Under the pieces are notes generated by a model, which did no database searches, was not told the DNA's origin, and worked only from the letters and a program-made list of their open reading frames with translations. A DNA stretch of 64,000 bases. Source: Coprousia sp963931435. GTDB lineage: Bacteria > Actinomycetota > Coriobacteriia > Coriobacteriales > Coriobacteriaceae. Below are positions 39,736 to 47,731 of this stretch, one piece after another. The translations under genes were made by a program, and so were the position numbers. The DNA lies in NCBI GenBank assembly GCA_963931435.1, contig OZ007012.1, forward strand, positions 1,860,001 through 1,924,000, written 5' to 3'. Position 1 is the first letter of the stretch. Each line of letters starts with the position of its first letter.

Positions 39736-41982
39736 GTGGTGAACGTGCTAGCAAGAGACAAATCAAGCGATCCCGCCGACACCGCGACCCCGTCACGCCT
39801 CCAGGCAGCCCGCGAGCCCCATGCGCAGCCCGACCCCCGCGATCGGCAGCAGAGCACCCCTCAAGAGAAAACGGCTGAAGAAGCTGGCGAAGCCGCCCGC
39901 GCGCACCCCCTCCCATGGAAAGAGGCGCTCTCGCTCCTAATCGCGCTGCTTTGCGCGACAGCGCTGTCCCTGAATCCGGCAACATCGGCCCATGAGGCGA
40001 TCATGGGCATCGATCCCGATGCCACCGGGATGCTCTACACCTGCTACGAGGTTCTGCTCTCGCTGGCGAGCACCCGAAACGCCGTCCTGCTGCTCGGATT
40101 CACGCTGCTGCTCGTACGCCCCGTACGGCGCGTGCTCTTCGAGCGCAGCGACGCCTTCCGACCCTCATCGCTGATACCGGCCATCGCCTTCGGCATCTGC
40201 ATGACGTTCGGCCGCAGCTACGATCTCACCAACAGCGCCGCCCTCGCGCTGGGAAGCACCGCCAGGATCGTCTTGTCGCTCATCATGGCGACGGGCTGCA
40301 TGTTGCTGGCCCTGGTGGCGATCAACGTCCTCTATCAAGCGCTTGACCGCCGCTCCATCGGATCCGTCCCCCGGCGCCTGGGCGCATACCTCGACCGGCA
40401 TCCCTTCATCATCCCCCTTGTCGTGCTCCTGATCGCCTGGGCCCCCACGTTCATCGCGAGCATGCCGGGCATCATGATGGGCGACACCCCGGACCAGCTG
40501 CGGCAATGGTTCGGCATCGATACGACCACGAGCAACTACCTGCAGCTCATAGACCCAAACGTGCTGCTCAACGGCCATCATCCGGTCGTTCATACAGCCC
40601 TTCTGGGCTCTCTGGTCGAATTCGGCCAGAAGGTACTGGGCGATGAGAACCTCGGTCTGCTTCTCTATACGACGCTGCAGTTCGCCCTCACGGCAGCCGC
40701 CGTCGCCCACGCCCTCGCGGTGCTGGCACGCTTGAAGGTCCCAACATCGGCACGCATCGCGGTGCTCGCCTTCTTCGTCTTCGTTCCACTCGCCTCGCAG
40801 TACGCGGTCACCATCACGAAGGACACCTTGTTCGCCGATGCGCTGCTCATACTCGTCGCGCAGATGATGCTCCTCACGGCACAGAGCCCCCTCCCCTCAT
40901 CTGGCGCCCCAGCACGCCAGGGACGTGCCCGGATAGGGAAAGGCGATTGGCTGCTCCTCATGGTGGGTGCCCTGGGCTGCGCCTTCCTGCGCAACGGAGG
41001 CCTCGTTTTCACGCTCGCCGCCTGCCTGGTCGTCACCATCCTCTGCTGGAAGCGCGCTCGGATGCGTGCCGCGGGCGCTCTCGCGGTGTGCAGCGTCGCC
41101 CTCGGAGCGTACCTTGCCTTCACCCTCGGCGTCATGCCCGCGCTCTCCATCACCCCGGGCAGCCCGCGCGAAGCCCTGTCCATCCCCTTCCAGCAGACGG
41201 CTCGGTTCGTCGCCAAGCACGACAGCGCCCATGCAGGCGTCGAGAACGGCACGGATGATGGACTGGTCACCGCCTACGAGCGGCAGGTGATCGACCAGGT
41301 TCTGGACTACGAGACCCTTGCCTCTCGCTACGATCCGAACACCTCGGACGCGGTGAAGAACCGGTTCAACGAGCAGGCGACCGATGCGGATATCGCCGCG
41401 TATCTACGCGTTTGGACGGAGATGTTTCTCAAGGACCCGGCTGCGTACCTCTCGGCCTCCTTCAACAACTACTACGGATACTTTTATCCCAGCGAGCAGG
41501 AAACGTGGATGTACCGCACCGCCTCGAGTGACGGCTACATGGAGAAGCTCCGGAAATCGGGCGATTTCGACCTCCGTCCCGCAAGCGGACCCGTGGTCGA
41601 TTGGTGCCGTGACGCCACGAACCTCTACCGCACCGCGATCCAGCACATGCCGGTCCTCTCGCTCGTCCTCACCTCTGCCGCGTACACCTGGTCGCTGCTG
41701 CTCCTGAGCACCTACCTGCTGCGAGACCGCCGCTGGCGCGCCCTAGCGCTTCTGCTGCCGCTTTGGGGTGTTGTGGGGATGTGCCTGATCGGCCCCAGCA
41801 ACGGCGCGACATACCTGCGCTACATCTATCCGTTGGCCGTAACGCTTCCTTTCGCCGCCGCCGCAAACGCCAGCATCGCCGCTGCACAGGCGAGCCAACG
41901 TACCGCAAACGCCGCCGAGAGCACGGCGCGGAGCGCATCGAACATCGACTACAACGTCGATAAGTTCGTCATCGGCCACTAG
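39736..41982 (+). CDS. Polytopic membrane protein, DUF6020-like (copy 2)
   Basis: 748 residues from GTG 39736; the ribosome site is weak (GAAAAGAA). A 55-residue polar N-terminus precedes about 12 helices (ALSLLIALLCATALSLNPAT; LSLIMATGCMLLALVAINVL; FIIPLVVLLIAWAPTFIASM). Shared with copy 1: GHHPVVHTALLG, GDENLGLLLYTTLQ, TITKDTLFADALLI, AFLRNGGLVFTLAA, LSIPFQQTARFVAKH and FNNYYGYFYPSEQ. The conserved acidic and His motifs lie in extracytoplasmic loops, as in GT-C enzymes, which is inference. Codon use is less GC-extreme than its neighbours. Confidence 0.8.
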   Translation: MVNVLARDKSSDPADTATPSRLQAAREPHAQPDPRDRQQSTPQEKTAEEAGEAARAHPLPWKEALSLLIALLCATALSLNPATSAHEAIMGIDPDATGMLYTCYEVLLSLASTRNAVLLLGFTLLLVRPVRRVLFERSDAFRPSSLIPAIAFGICMTFGRSYDLTNSAALALGSTARIVLSLIMATGCMLLALVAINVLYQALDRRSIGSVPRRLGAYLDRHPFIIPLVVLLIAWAPTFIASMPGIMMGDTPDQLRQWFGIDTTTSNYLQLIDPNVLLNGHHPVVHTALLGSLVEFGQKVLGDENLGLLLYTTLQFALTAAAVAHALAVLARLKVPTSARIAVLAFFVFVPLASQYAVTITKDTLFADALLILVAQMMLLTAQSPLPSSGAPARQGRARIGKGDWLLLMVGALGCAFLRNGGLVFTLAACLVVTILCWKRARMRAAGALAVCSVALGAYLAFTLGVMPALSITPGSPREALSIPFQQTARFVAKHDSAHAGVENGTDDGLVTAYERQVIDQVLDYETLASRYDPNTSDAVKNRFNEQATDADIAAYLRVWTEMFLKDPAAYLSASFNNYYGYFYPSEQETWMYRTASSDGYMEKLRKSGDFDLRPASGPVVDWCRDATNLYRTAIQHMPVLSLVLTSAAYTWSLLLLSTYLLRDRRWRALALLLPLWGVVGMCLIGPSNGATYLRYIYPLAVTLPFAAAANASIAAAQASQRTANAAESTARSASNIDYNVDKFVIGH

Positions 41983-42051
41983 GCGCCATCGACAACCTTG
42001 CATTCAGCAACGAGAGCAACGTTCAAGCCATCTCATATCAAAGGAGCACCC

Positions 42052-43359
42052 ATGTTCTGTCCTCACTGCGGAAAAGAAATCCCTGACGGCGTCGGGTTCT
42101 GCCCGGCATGCGGAACCGCACTCGCCGGCACACAGGCGCCCGCGCAGGTAGACACGATGGCGAAAAACGGGACGTCGAGCGACCCAGCTGACGGCTCCCC
42201 CGTCGACCCCAGCTCCGCCGCAGCCGCAAGCGACGCAGCGTCGGCGGTGCATGGCGAAGCGCCCGCAGATGCCTCTGGCGCCTTCAACATGCCCACCGAC
42301 ACCGGCATGCCAGATGTCGACGGTTCAGGCGCTAGCGACAGGAGCCAGCCCGGCGCAACCCAGTCCAATGCGCCGCGGCAGCCCAAGAAGAAGCGCACCC
42401 TGCTCGTCGCGGGGATCGCGGCGGCGGTGCTCGTCGTCGCCATCGCGATCGGTGCCGTCTGGTGGGTGACCACCGGGTCGACCCTGGGTGTCAACGAGGA
42501 CAGCTTCAAGGAGGCGTTCGCGGAGAGCGACATCGTGAAGAACGGCTTCGCCGCCGCCGACTTCGTGGAGCCGAGCGCCTACCAGGTGACCGCGTTCTCG
42601 GTCGCCGAGCCCGAGCGCGTAGAGGACGCCACGCTCACCTCGGGCAGCGCCACCATCGAGAACGACAACTTCTCGACCCAGATGAACTTCACCGCCTCCT
42701 ACACCTCCGAAGATGGCTACCAGTTCTCGGTGACGAGCCACGCCACCACGCCGACCACCGGCATCACCGTCGATAACGAGAACGGGCTGGGTACGGTGGA
42801 GAGCAAGCTCACCAGCGGTGACACCTGCGAGGTGACGCGGGAGGGCGATGCCGACACCTGGTTTGCCGACATCACCTACACCGATGTGTACACCTACCGC
42901 TTCAAAGACGACGCCTGGATGTTCTGGGACAGCGAGCGCACCAACGGAGAGGACGAGGTTACCGACGCCATCGTGGGCAGCTACAAGGTCTCATCGAGCG
43001 ATGCCGACTGGGGCCTCACCTCGCTTTCCATCGACAGCTTCGACCCCGCCACGGGAAAGATGCAGATCTCCTACGCCGCCGCCAACGCCTCCGGCACCCT
43101 GACGGCCACGCTAGCCGTCAACGAGGGCGACCCCGATCACGACCAGGGCGTGATGGAGAACATGAACCAGTACACGTTCCACGGCGAAGGCGATGACGAC
43201 GTGACGCTGGACGGCATCTTCCTAGCCACCGACGGAACCATCCAGATCAAGGCATGGCTGCCGAACAAGGCGGAGCTGACCGGTGCCATGGCGGATGCGA
43301 CGGGCACCGATTCCCTCACGGTACACGACACCGCCACCTGCACGTGCGTCAAGCAATGA
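42052..43359 (+). CDS. Zinc-ribbon single-pass membrane protein 1
   Basis: 435 residues, ATG 42052 after AAAGGAG. Zinc ribbon CPHCGKEIPDGVGFCPACG at residues 3-21, an acidic Ala/Ser/Asp linker to about 110, KKKR then one membrane helix (TLLVAGIAAAVLVVAIAIGA, 115-139), then 295 extracytoplasmic residues of probable beta structure (AFSVAEPERVEDATLTSGSA; YTDVYTYRFKDDAWMFWDSE). The topology puts the ribbon inside and the large domain outside. It begins a series of related genes. Function unknown. Confidence 0.85.
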   Translation: MFCPHCGKEIPDGVGFCPACGTALAGTQAPAQVDTMAKNGTSSDPADGSPVDPSSAAAASDAASAVHGEAPADASGAFNMPTDTGMPDVDGSGASDRSQPGATQSNAPRQPKKKRTLLVAGIAAAVLVVAIAIGAVWWVTTGSTLGVNEDSFKEAFAESDIVKNGFAAADFVEPSAYQVTAFSVAEPERVEDATLTSGSATIENDNFSTQMNFTASYTSEDGYQFSVTSHATTPTTGITVDNENGLGTVESKLTSGDTCEVTREGDADTWFADITYTDVYTYRFKDDAWMFWDSERTNGEDEVTDAIVGSYKVSSSDADWGLTSLSIDSFDPATGKMQISYAAANASGTLTATLAVNEGDPDHDQGVMENMNQYTFHGEGDDDVTLDGIFLATDGTIQIKAWLPNKAELTGAMADATGTDSLTVHDTATCTCVKQ

Positions 43360-43387
43360 CCCCGATGAGCACGAAGGAGACTCTCTG

Positions 43388-44644
43388 ATGTTCTGCTCGC
43401 AATGCGGCAAGGAGATCGCCGACGGCGTGGCGTTCTGCCCCGCCTGCGACGCTCCCGTGAACGCCGGCGCGCCGGCCGCCGAGAATCCCGACCCGACCGG
43501 CGCTTCCACGGGCGCACCGGCTCCCGCGGACACCGACACCGCGGACGCCGTCCCCGACGCGACGTCCGCCGAGGGCGCGCCGCGGCGGCGCAAGACCGGC
43601 CTCATCGTCACCATCGCCATCCTCATCGTGCTGCTCGCCGGCGGCGGGGTGGGCGGCTACCTCTGGTGGCAGGGTGAGCAGGCGCGCATCGCCGAGGAGG
43701 CGCGCCAGAAGGCCGAGGAGCAGGCCGCGTGGGAGCGCGAGCACAAGCGCTACCCCGCGCCCGTGCAGATCGACTGCCCCGGGCTCGACACCGCGACCGG
43801 CACCAAGATCCCCCTGCGCGTGACGGGCACCGACTTCGAGGGCAACGCGGTCGACGAGACCTTCTACACCGATCAGACCGGCACGGGCGTCGAGCTCATG
43901 CGCGGCGACTACCAGTTCACCGTGTCCGCCTCGCCCATCGCCGCCGACGGCACCATCTACGATGCGGCCGCGACCGAGGAGGTCCCGCTCGGCGGCACGG
44001 TGCACGACGACGGCACCTTCGAGACGCAGAACCATGTCTACCTCACCCCGATCGATGCCGCCGACGTGACCGATGAGCAGATCGAGGCGGCATACGACGC
44101 GGCGGTCGCAGGCAGCTGCGAGGACGCAGACGCGCTCCGCGACGCCGCGGTGGCCCGGCGCGACGAGGCGGTCGAGGCTGCCAACAACCTGCATTTCGAG
44201 ACGGCGAGCTACACCTTCGACCTGCCCCAAAGCTGGGTGGGGCGCGTGACCGTGGAGGTGTCCGGCGACGACGCCACGGTGTACTCCGCCGCCTATCCCA
44301 CGCGCAAGCTCGCCACGTACCGGCTCGTCTCCACCGATACCATGTACAACGCCGGCGACATCGGCACCCAGGTGCTCCGCGCGGACCTGGGCGACGGCCA
44401 GAGCGTCGAGATCACCATCCCCAACTACCCCTATCTCATCGCATCCAATTTTCACCAGGGCTATGTGTCCGATGAAACATGGTTTACCGCCGACGACTCC
44501 GCCGAACTGCTCGACCTACAAACCGACGGCGCGCTCTCGCAGTTGCAGGCCGTCGATGCCTTCGACAACGACGACAACGCCACGCTCCTCGATGCGGGCG
44601 AAGCCATGCGCCAGGCGCTCGTCGCCGGCGTGCACGCCCGCTGA
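43388..44644 (+). CDS. Zinc-ribbon single-pass membrane protein 2
   Basis: 418 residues, ATG 43388 behind GAAGGAG, 28 bases after gene 1, so co-transcribed. Ribbon CSQCGKEIADGVAFCPACD (note the final Gly is Asp), acidic linker, RRRK, helix GLIVTIAILIVLLAGGGVGG (71-94), a short coiled coil (EEARQKAEEQAAWEREHKRY), then an extracytoplasmic region with two beta-rich parts, including a carboxypeptidase-regulatory-like segment (DCPGLDTATGTKIPLRVTG) and AQ-poor ANNLHFETASYTFDLPQSWV. Unknown function; likely senses or binds something outside. Confidence 0.85.
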   Translation: MFCSQCGKEIADGVAFCPACDAPVNAGAPAAENPDPTGASTGAPAPADTDTADAVPDATSAEGAPRRRKTGLIVTIAILIVLLAGGGVGGYLWWQGEQARIAEEARQKAEEQAAWEREHKRYPAPVQIDCPGLDTATGTKIPLRVTGTDFEGNAVDETFYTDQTGTGVELMRGDYQFTVSASPIAADGTIYDAAATEEVPLGGTVHDDGTFETQNHVYLTPIDAADVTDEQIEAAYDAAVAGSCEDADALRDAAVARRDEAVEAANNLHFETASYTFDLPQSWVGRVTVEVSGDDATVYSAAYPTRKLATYRLVSTDTMYNAGDIGTQVLRADLGDGQSVEITIPNYPYLIASNFHQGYVSDETWFTADDSAELLDLQTDGALSQLQAVDAFDNDDNATLLDAGEAMRQALVAGVHAR

Positions 44645-44833
44645 CCGGCGTCCGTATCCGCAGCGTCGGAGCGATGGAACGGAGAGGCGACGACAAGAGA
44701 GGCAGATGGAGGGGCACCGCGCCCCGCTCGACAGGACGGACGCCAAGGGAGGTGAAAGGCCATGGAGGCAGCACGTCGGACCGGATCGCCGCATCCCGCG
44801 CCCCCAACAGGGGGAGGCGCGCCCAGGCCGCCG

Positions 44834-46270
44834 CTAGCCGCGCGCCTCGGCCGCCAGGGCCTTCAGCTCCTCGCGGCGGCGGGTGCTCAGCAGATGCTCG
44901 ATGGAGAGCCCCTCGGCCTGGCAGCGCAGCAGCAGCCCGGCGCGCCAGCCCTCCGCCCCGATGGCGTCGTCGACCTCGTGCTTGAGCTTCGGCCAGGTCT
45001 CCAGCTCGCGCCGGACCTTGGCCGCGGCCGCGGCGGCCGGCTCTCCGGGATAGTGGCGGCCCGCCAACGCCCGCACCGTCTCCCCCGCCAGGAACGCCTG
45101 GCGCAGGGCGTTTCGCCGCGAGCGCGTGCGCTCGTTCTTGGCCGCCGTCTTGCACGCCTCGCTGCAGAAGCGCCGGTCGATCCCGCGGTGACCGACGAGC
45201 GAAAACGGCTTGCGGCACCGGGCGCAGTACCCGATGCGCGCCACGTCGAGCCGGCACGAGAAGTCGTACCACAGCCAGCCCAGATAGCTGGGGAACCGCA
45301 GGTGGCCGGTGTTCTCGTCGGCCGAGAACACGTCGACGCGAGCGTGCAGCAGATGCGCCGCAACCAGCGCGTGCACCACCGAGGCGACCGCGGGTTTGTC
45401 GTCCTCGTCCAGGGGCTCCTCGGCGCCCAGCAGGTTGTCGATGGAGGCGAACCCGTAATCAGCATCGGCATCGGCGCCGGCGCCGGCCGGCTCCTCGTCC
45501 GCCAGAGCGAAGCGCTCGCGCGCCGTGCGGTCGACCTCGTCGCCGAACTCGAGCACCTGGCTCATCATGAGGTAGTCGGAAAGCGACATCTCGCGCTCGA
45601 ACGAGGCGACGATCACGTCGATGACGCTCCCCTGCTCCAGATCCTCGCGCAACAGGAAGGTGTAGGTGATGCGCCCGTCGCGCTCCTCGCGCCGCATGAA
45701 CGCGGGATCGGCCAGATCGCGCGCGTAGGCGGTATCGAGCAGGCGGGATATGATGATGAGATCGAACTCGGCACCCGTCTTGGGGTTGCGCACATGGCGC
45801 TTCACCAGGTTGCCCAAAACCGCCGCGCCCTTGACGGGCATGCTGCCGTTCACGATCTCCTGCAGCACGAGGGCGAGGCTCGCCATGAGCGCCGCAGAGG
45901 TCCACGCGAACAGGGACTCGGTGATGGAGCCCTGCGGGAGGGGGCCGGCCGGCGCGGTGGAGGCATCGTCGGTGCTGAAGAGCGGCCCGCCGGCGCGGGC
46001 GAATTCAAGCAGCGCCTCGCGGAACACCTCGATGTGGCCCTGCTGCTGCGAGACGCACATCGAGAGCTCCAGCAGCCCCATGCCTTTGTCGTCGGCCTCC
46101 CGCTCCTGCGCGCGCTCGGCGCGCCACGCCGCCAGATCCCGCGCGGCCACGGGCTCGAAGCGAAAGGCCGTGCACGCATCCAGCTCGCAGGGGCCGCTCG
46201 CGTCGACGGGCTCGACCCGCCGGCAGGGCACCGCGCCCCGAGACGACCTGGTTTGTGCAAACGGATCCAT
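44834..46270 (-). CDS. CGNR-like zinc-finger protein opposite the zinc-ribbon genes
   Basis: 478 residues from ATG 46270 after GGGAAAGGG. Soluble. The N-terminal 300 residues are helical and acidic with no recognised domain (MGLLELSMCVSQQQGHIEVF; FDLIIISRLLDTAYARDLAD). Near residue 360 lies a zinc-finger-like module YCARCRKPFSLVGHRGIDRR followed by FCSEACKTAAKNERTRSRR, close to the CGNR pattern in transcription regulators. It runs against the surrounding genes and so splits the ribbon cluster. A regulatory role for the cluster is possible but only suggested by position. Confidence 0.75.
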   Translation of the reverse strand: MDPFAQTRSSRGAVPCRRVEPVDASGPCELDACTAFRFEPVAARDLAAWRAERAQEREADDKGMGLLELSMCVSQQQGHIEVFREALLEFARAGGPLFSTDDASTAPAGPLPQGSITESLFAWTSAALMASLALVLQEIVNGSMPVKGAAVLGNLVKRHVRNPKTGAEFDLIIISRLLDTAYARDLADPAFMRREERDGRITYTFLLREDLEQGSVIDVIVASFEREMSLSDYLMMSQVLEFGDEVDRTARERFALADEEPAGAGADADADYGFASIDNLLGAEEPLDEDDKPAVASVVHALVAAHLLHARVDVFSADENTGHLRFPSYLGWLWYDFSCRLDVARIGYCARCRKPFSLVGHRGIDRRFCSEACKTAAKNERTRSRRNALRQAFLAGETVRALAGRHYPGEPAAAAAAKVRRELETWPKLKHEVDDAIGAEGWRAGLLLRCQAEGLSIEHLLSTRRREELKALAAEARG

Positions 46271-46331
46271 CGCCACCACCCTTTCCCGGTCTAGCCATCA
46301 TACAACGACCCGTCGCGCAAGGAGGTCCATC

Positions 46332-46574
46332 ATGAAGTGCCCCGTCTGCGGGAGCATCCTGCCCAACTACTGCTCGTTCTGCTCGGTCTGCGGCGCGCCG
46401 CTGGAGGAAGCGGCGTCCGGCCCGGGCGCTGCCGCCGCACAGACCGAGGGCGCGCCGCCCGACCCCCTACTGCCCGCGGACCGCGCGGCGCGCCAGAGCC
46501 GGGACGCCGGCGCGCGCTCGCGGAAATCGCAGACACCGCCCTCTGCCGGACCCCCGCCGGATCCGCTGCAGTAG
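46332..46574 (+). CDS. Truncated zinc-ribbon protein
   Basis: 80 residues, ATG 46332 with an excellent AAGGAGG, so expression is likely. Ribbon CPVCGSILPNYCSFCSVCG at residues 3-21, then a disordered Pro/Ala/Arg-rich tail (GAPPDPLLPADRAARQSR) and stop. It has no membrane helix, unlike its neighbours, and looks like a gene 1-type protein cut after the linker. It may be a soluble decoy or a remnant. Divergent from the CGNR-like gene, whose start is only 61 bases away. Confidence 0.6.
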   Translation: MKCPVCGSILPNYCSFCSVCGAPLEEAASGPGAAAAQTEGAPPDPLLPADRAARQSRDAGARSRKSQTPPSAGPPPDPLQ

Positions 46575-46636
46575 GATCCGGCGCTGCGACCACTCCGACG
46601 TTCCATCCACCCCTCGCCCTTGATTGGAGTCCCACC

Positions 46637-47599
46637 ATGTTCTGCGGACGCTGCGGCAGCCCCATCGCCGACGATGCGCGCTTCTGTCCCAACTGCGGCG
46701 CCGACGTCGCCGAGACGGCCTCGGCCGGCGCCCCCTCCGCCACCTTCGCCCAAGCCCCCGATGCCGCACCCGGCGATCTGGGCGCGCAGGTCGCGCACTC
46801 GCGCCGACGCAGCCGCCACCAGATGCCGCTCATCCGCATGATTGTCCTGGCCCTGCTGGCGTTCGCCGTTACCGCCGCTGCCGCCATCTTCATCTACCAG
46901 GTGGTCATCCGCCCGCAGATCGAGGCGCAGGCCCAGCGCGAGGCCGAGGAGCAGCTCGCCGCCGAGCAGGCCGCCGAGGAGGAAGCGCAGACTGAGGAGC
47001 TGGCCGCCCAGCGCGCCGTCTACGACGGCATCCTCACCCAGTACCGCGATGCCCAGGCCGCCGGCTGGAGCGAGGCGCGAGACTCCGAGCTCGCGGACCT
47101 TGCCAACCTGGCCTTCATCATCACTATGCAGCAGGACATGAACGTCGGCGTGACCTGCGACCAGATCGCGGAGGGCACCTTGAGCTACGCCTACACCGAT
47201 CTGGGCGAGGACGGCGTGCTCGACCTGGTGATCGCCGTCACTCAGGCGGATGGCTCCTACCAGGTTCTCGGTGCGTTCTCCACCGATGGCGACTCCGTCA
47301 CCAGCCTGATGGACGGCGACCTGCTCGCGCGCAGCTACTGGGACGTGCTGGACGGCGGCCGCTTGCGCAACACCGGATCGGACGGGGCTTTCTCGGGCTC
47401 CGCCGCCTCCTACACCGTCGAGGACGGACGCCTGGTGCTGGAGCGCATGATCTCCAACCGGGACGGCGCCTTCACCGAGACCTTCGCAGACGGCTCCACC
47501 GCCCCGGCCGACCTCGACGCCTACAACGAGATCACCGGCGAGGCGGTCTGCCATACCCTGGAGTGGCAGCCGCTCGACGCGTTCGAGGCCGCATCCTGA
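46637..47599 (+). CDS. Zinc-ribbon single-pass membrane protein 3
   Basis: 320 residues from ATG 46637. The ribbon CGRCGSPIADDARFCPNCG is followed by RRRSRHQM and helix LIRMIVLALLAFAVTAAAAI (65-90), an Ala/Glu coiled coil (EEQLAAEQAAEEEAQTEELA), then a domain beginning AVYDGILTQYRDAQAAGWSE with YAYTDLGEDGVLDLVIAVTQ, an Asp-rich turn reminiscent of EF-hand/FG-GAP-like calcium loops. The domain is clearly paralogous to the next gene. Unknown function. Confidence 0.85.
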   Translation: MFCGRCGSPIADDARFCPNCGADVAETASAGAPSATFAQAPDAAPGDLGAQVAHSRRRSRHQMPLIRMIVLALLAFAVTAAAAIFIYQVVIRPQIEAQAQREAEEQLAAEQAAEEEAQTEELAAQRAVYDGILTQYRDAQAAGWSEARDSELADLANLAFIITMQQDMNVGVTCDQIAEGTLSYAYTDLGEDGVLDLVIAVTQADGSYQVLGAFSTDGDSVTSLMDGDLLARSYWDVLDGGRLRNTGSDGAFSGSAASYTVEDGRLVLERMISNRDGAFTETFADGSTAPADLDAYNEITGEAVCHTLEWQPLDAFEAAS

Positions 47600-47608
47600 C
47601 TGCTCGCC

Positions 47609-47643
47609 GCGCCCTGGACGCCCCTGCCGGGCGCCCAGGGCGC
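47609..47643. repeat. GC-rich hairpin after the third ribbon gene
   Basis: GCGCCCTGG and CCAGGGCGC pair, with inner CGCCC/GGGCG. It is followed by A residues rather than T on the plus strand, so a terminator role is unproved. Confidence 0.45.
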
Positions 47644-47658
47644 AAAAAAGATATCCCC

Positions 47659-47703
47659 ATCTCGCATAGATTTCGCGATAGTAAAATGCTCCTAGTGCGA
47701 GAT
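47659..47703. promoter_or_regulatory. Inverted repeat in the promoter of the fourth ribbon gene
   Basis: ATCTCGCA (47659-47666) and TGCGAGAT (47696-47703) flank an AT-richer stretch with TAGTAAAAT, a possible -10, and TTTCGCGAT in the centre. Position 30-70 bases before the gene fits a promoter with an operator. Confidence 0.4.
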
Positions 47704-47731
47704 CGTCTGAATCCACGGTGAGAGGGGTGCG

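Noticed and set aside
47609..47643. Hairpin called as a standard terminator
   Set aside because: Stem is strong but it is followed by A residues on the sense strand, so it is reported only as a repeat.
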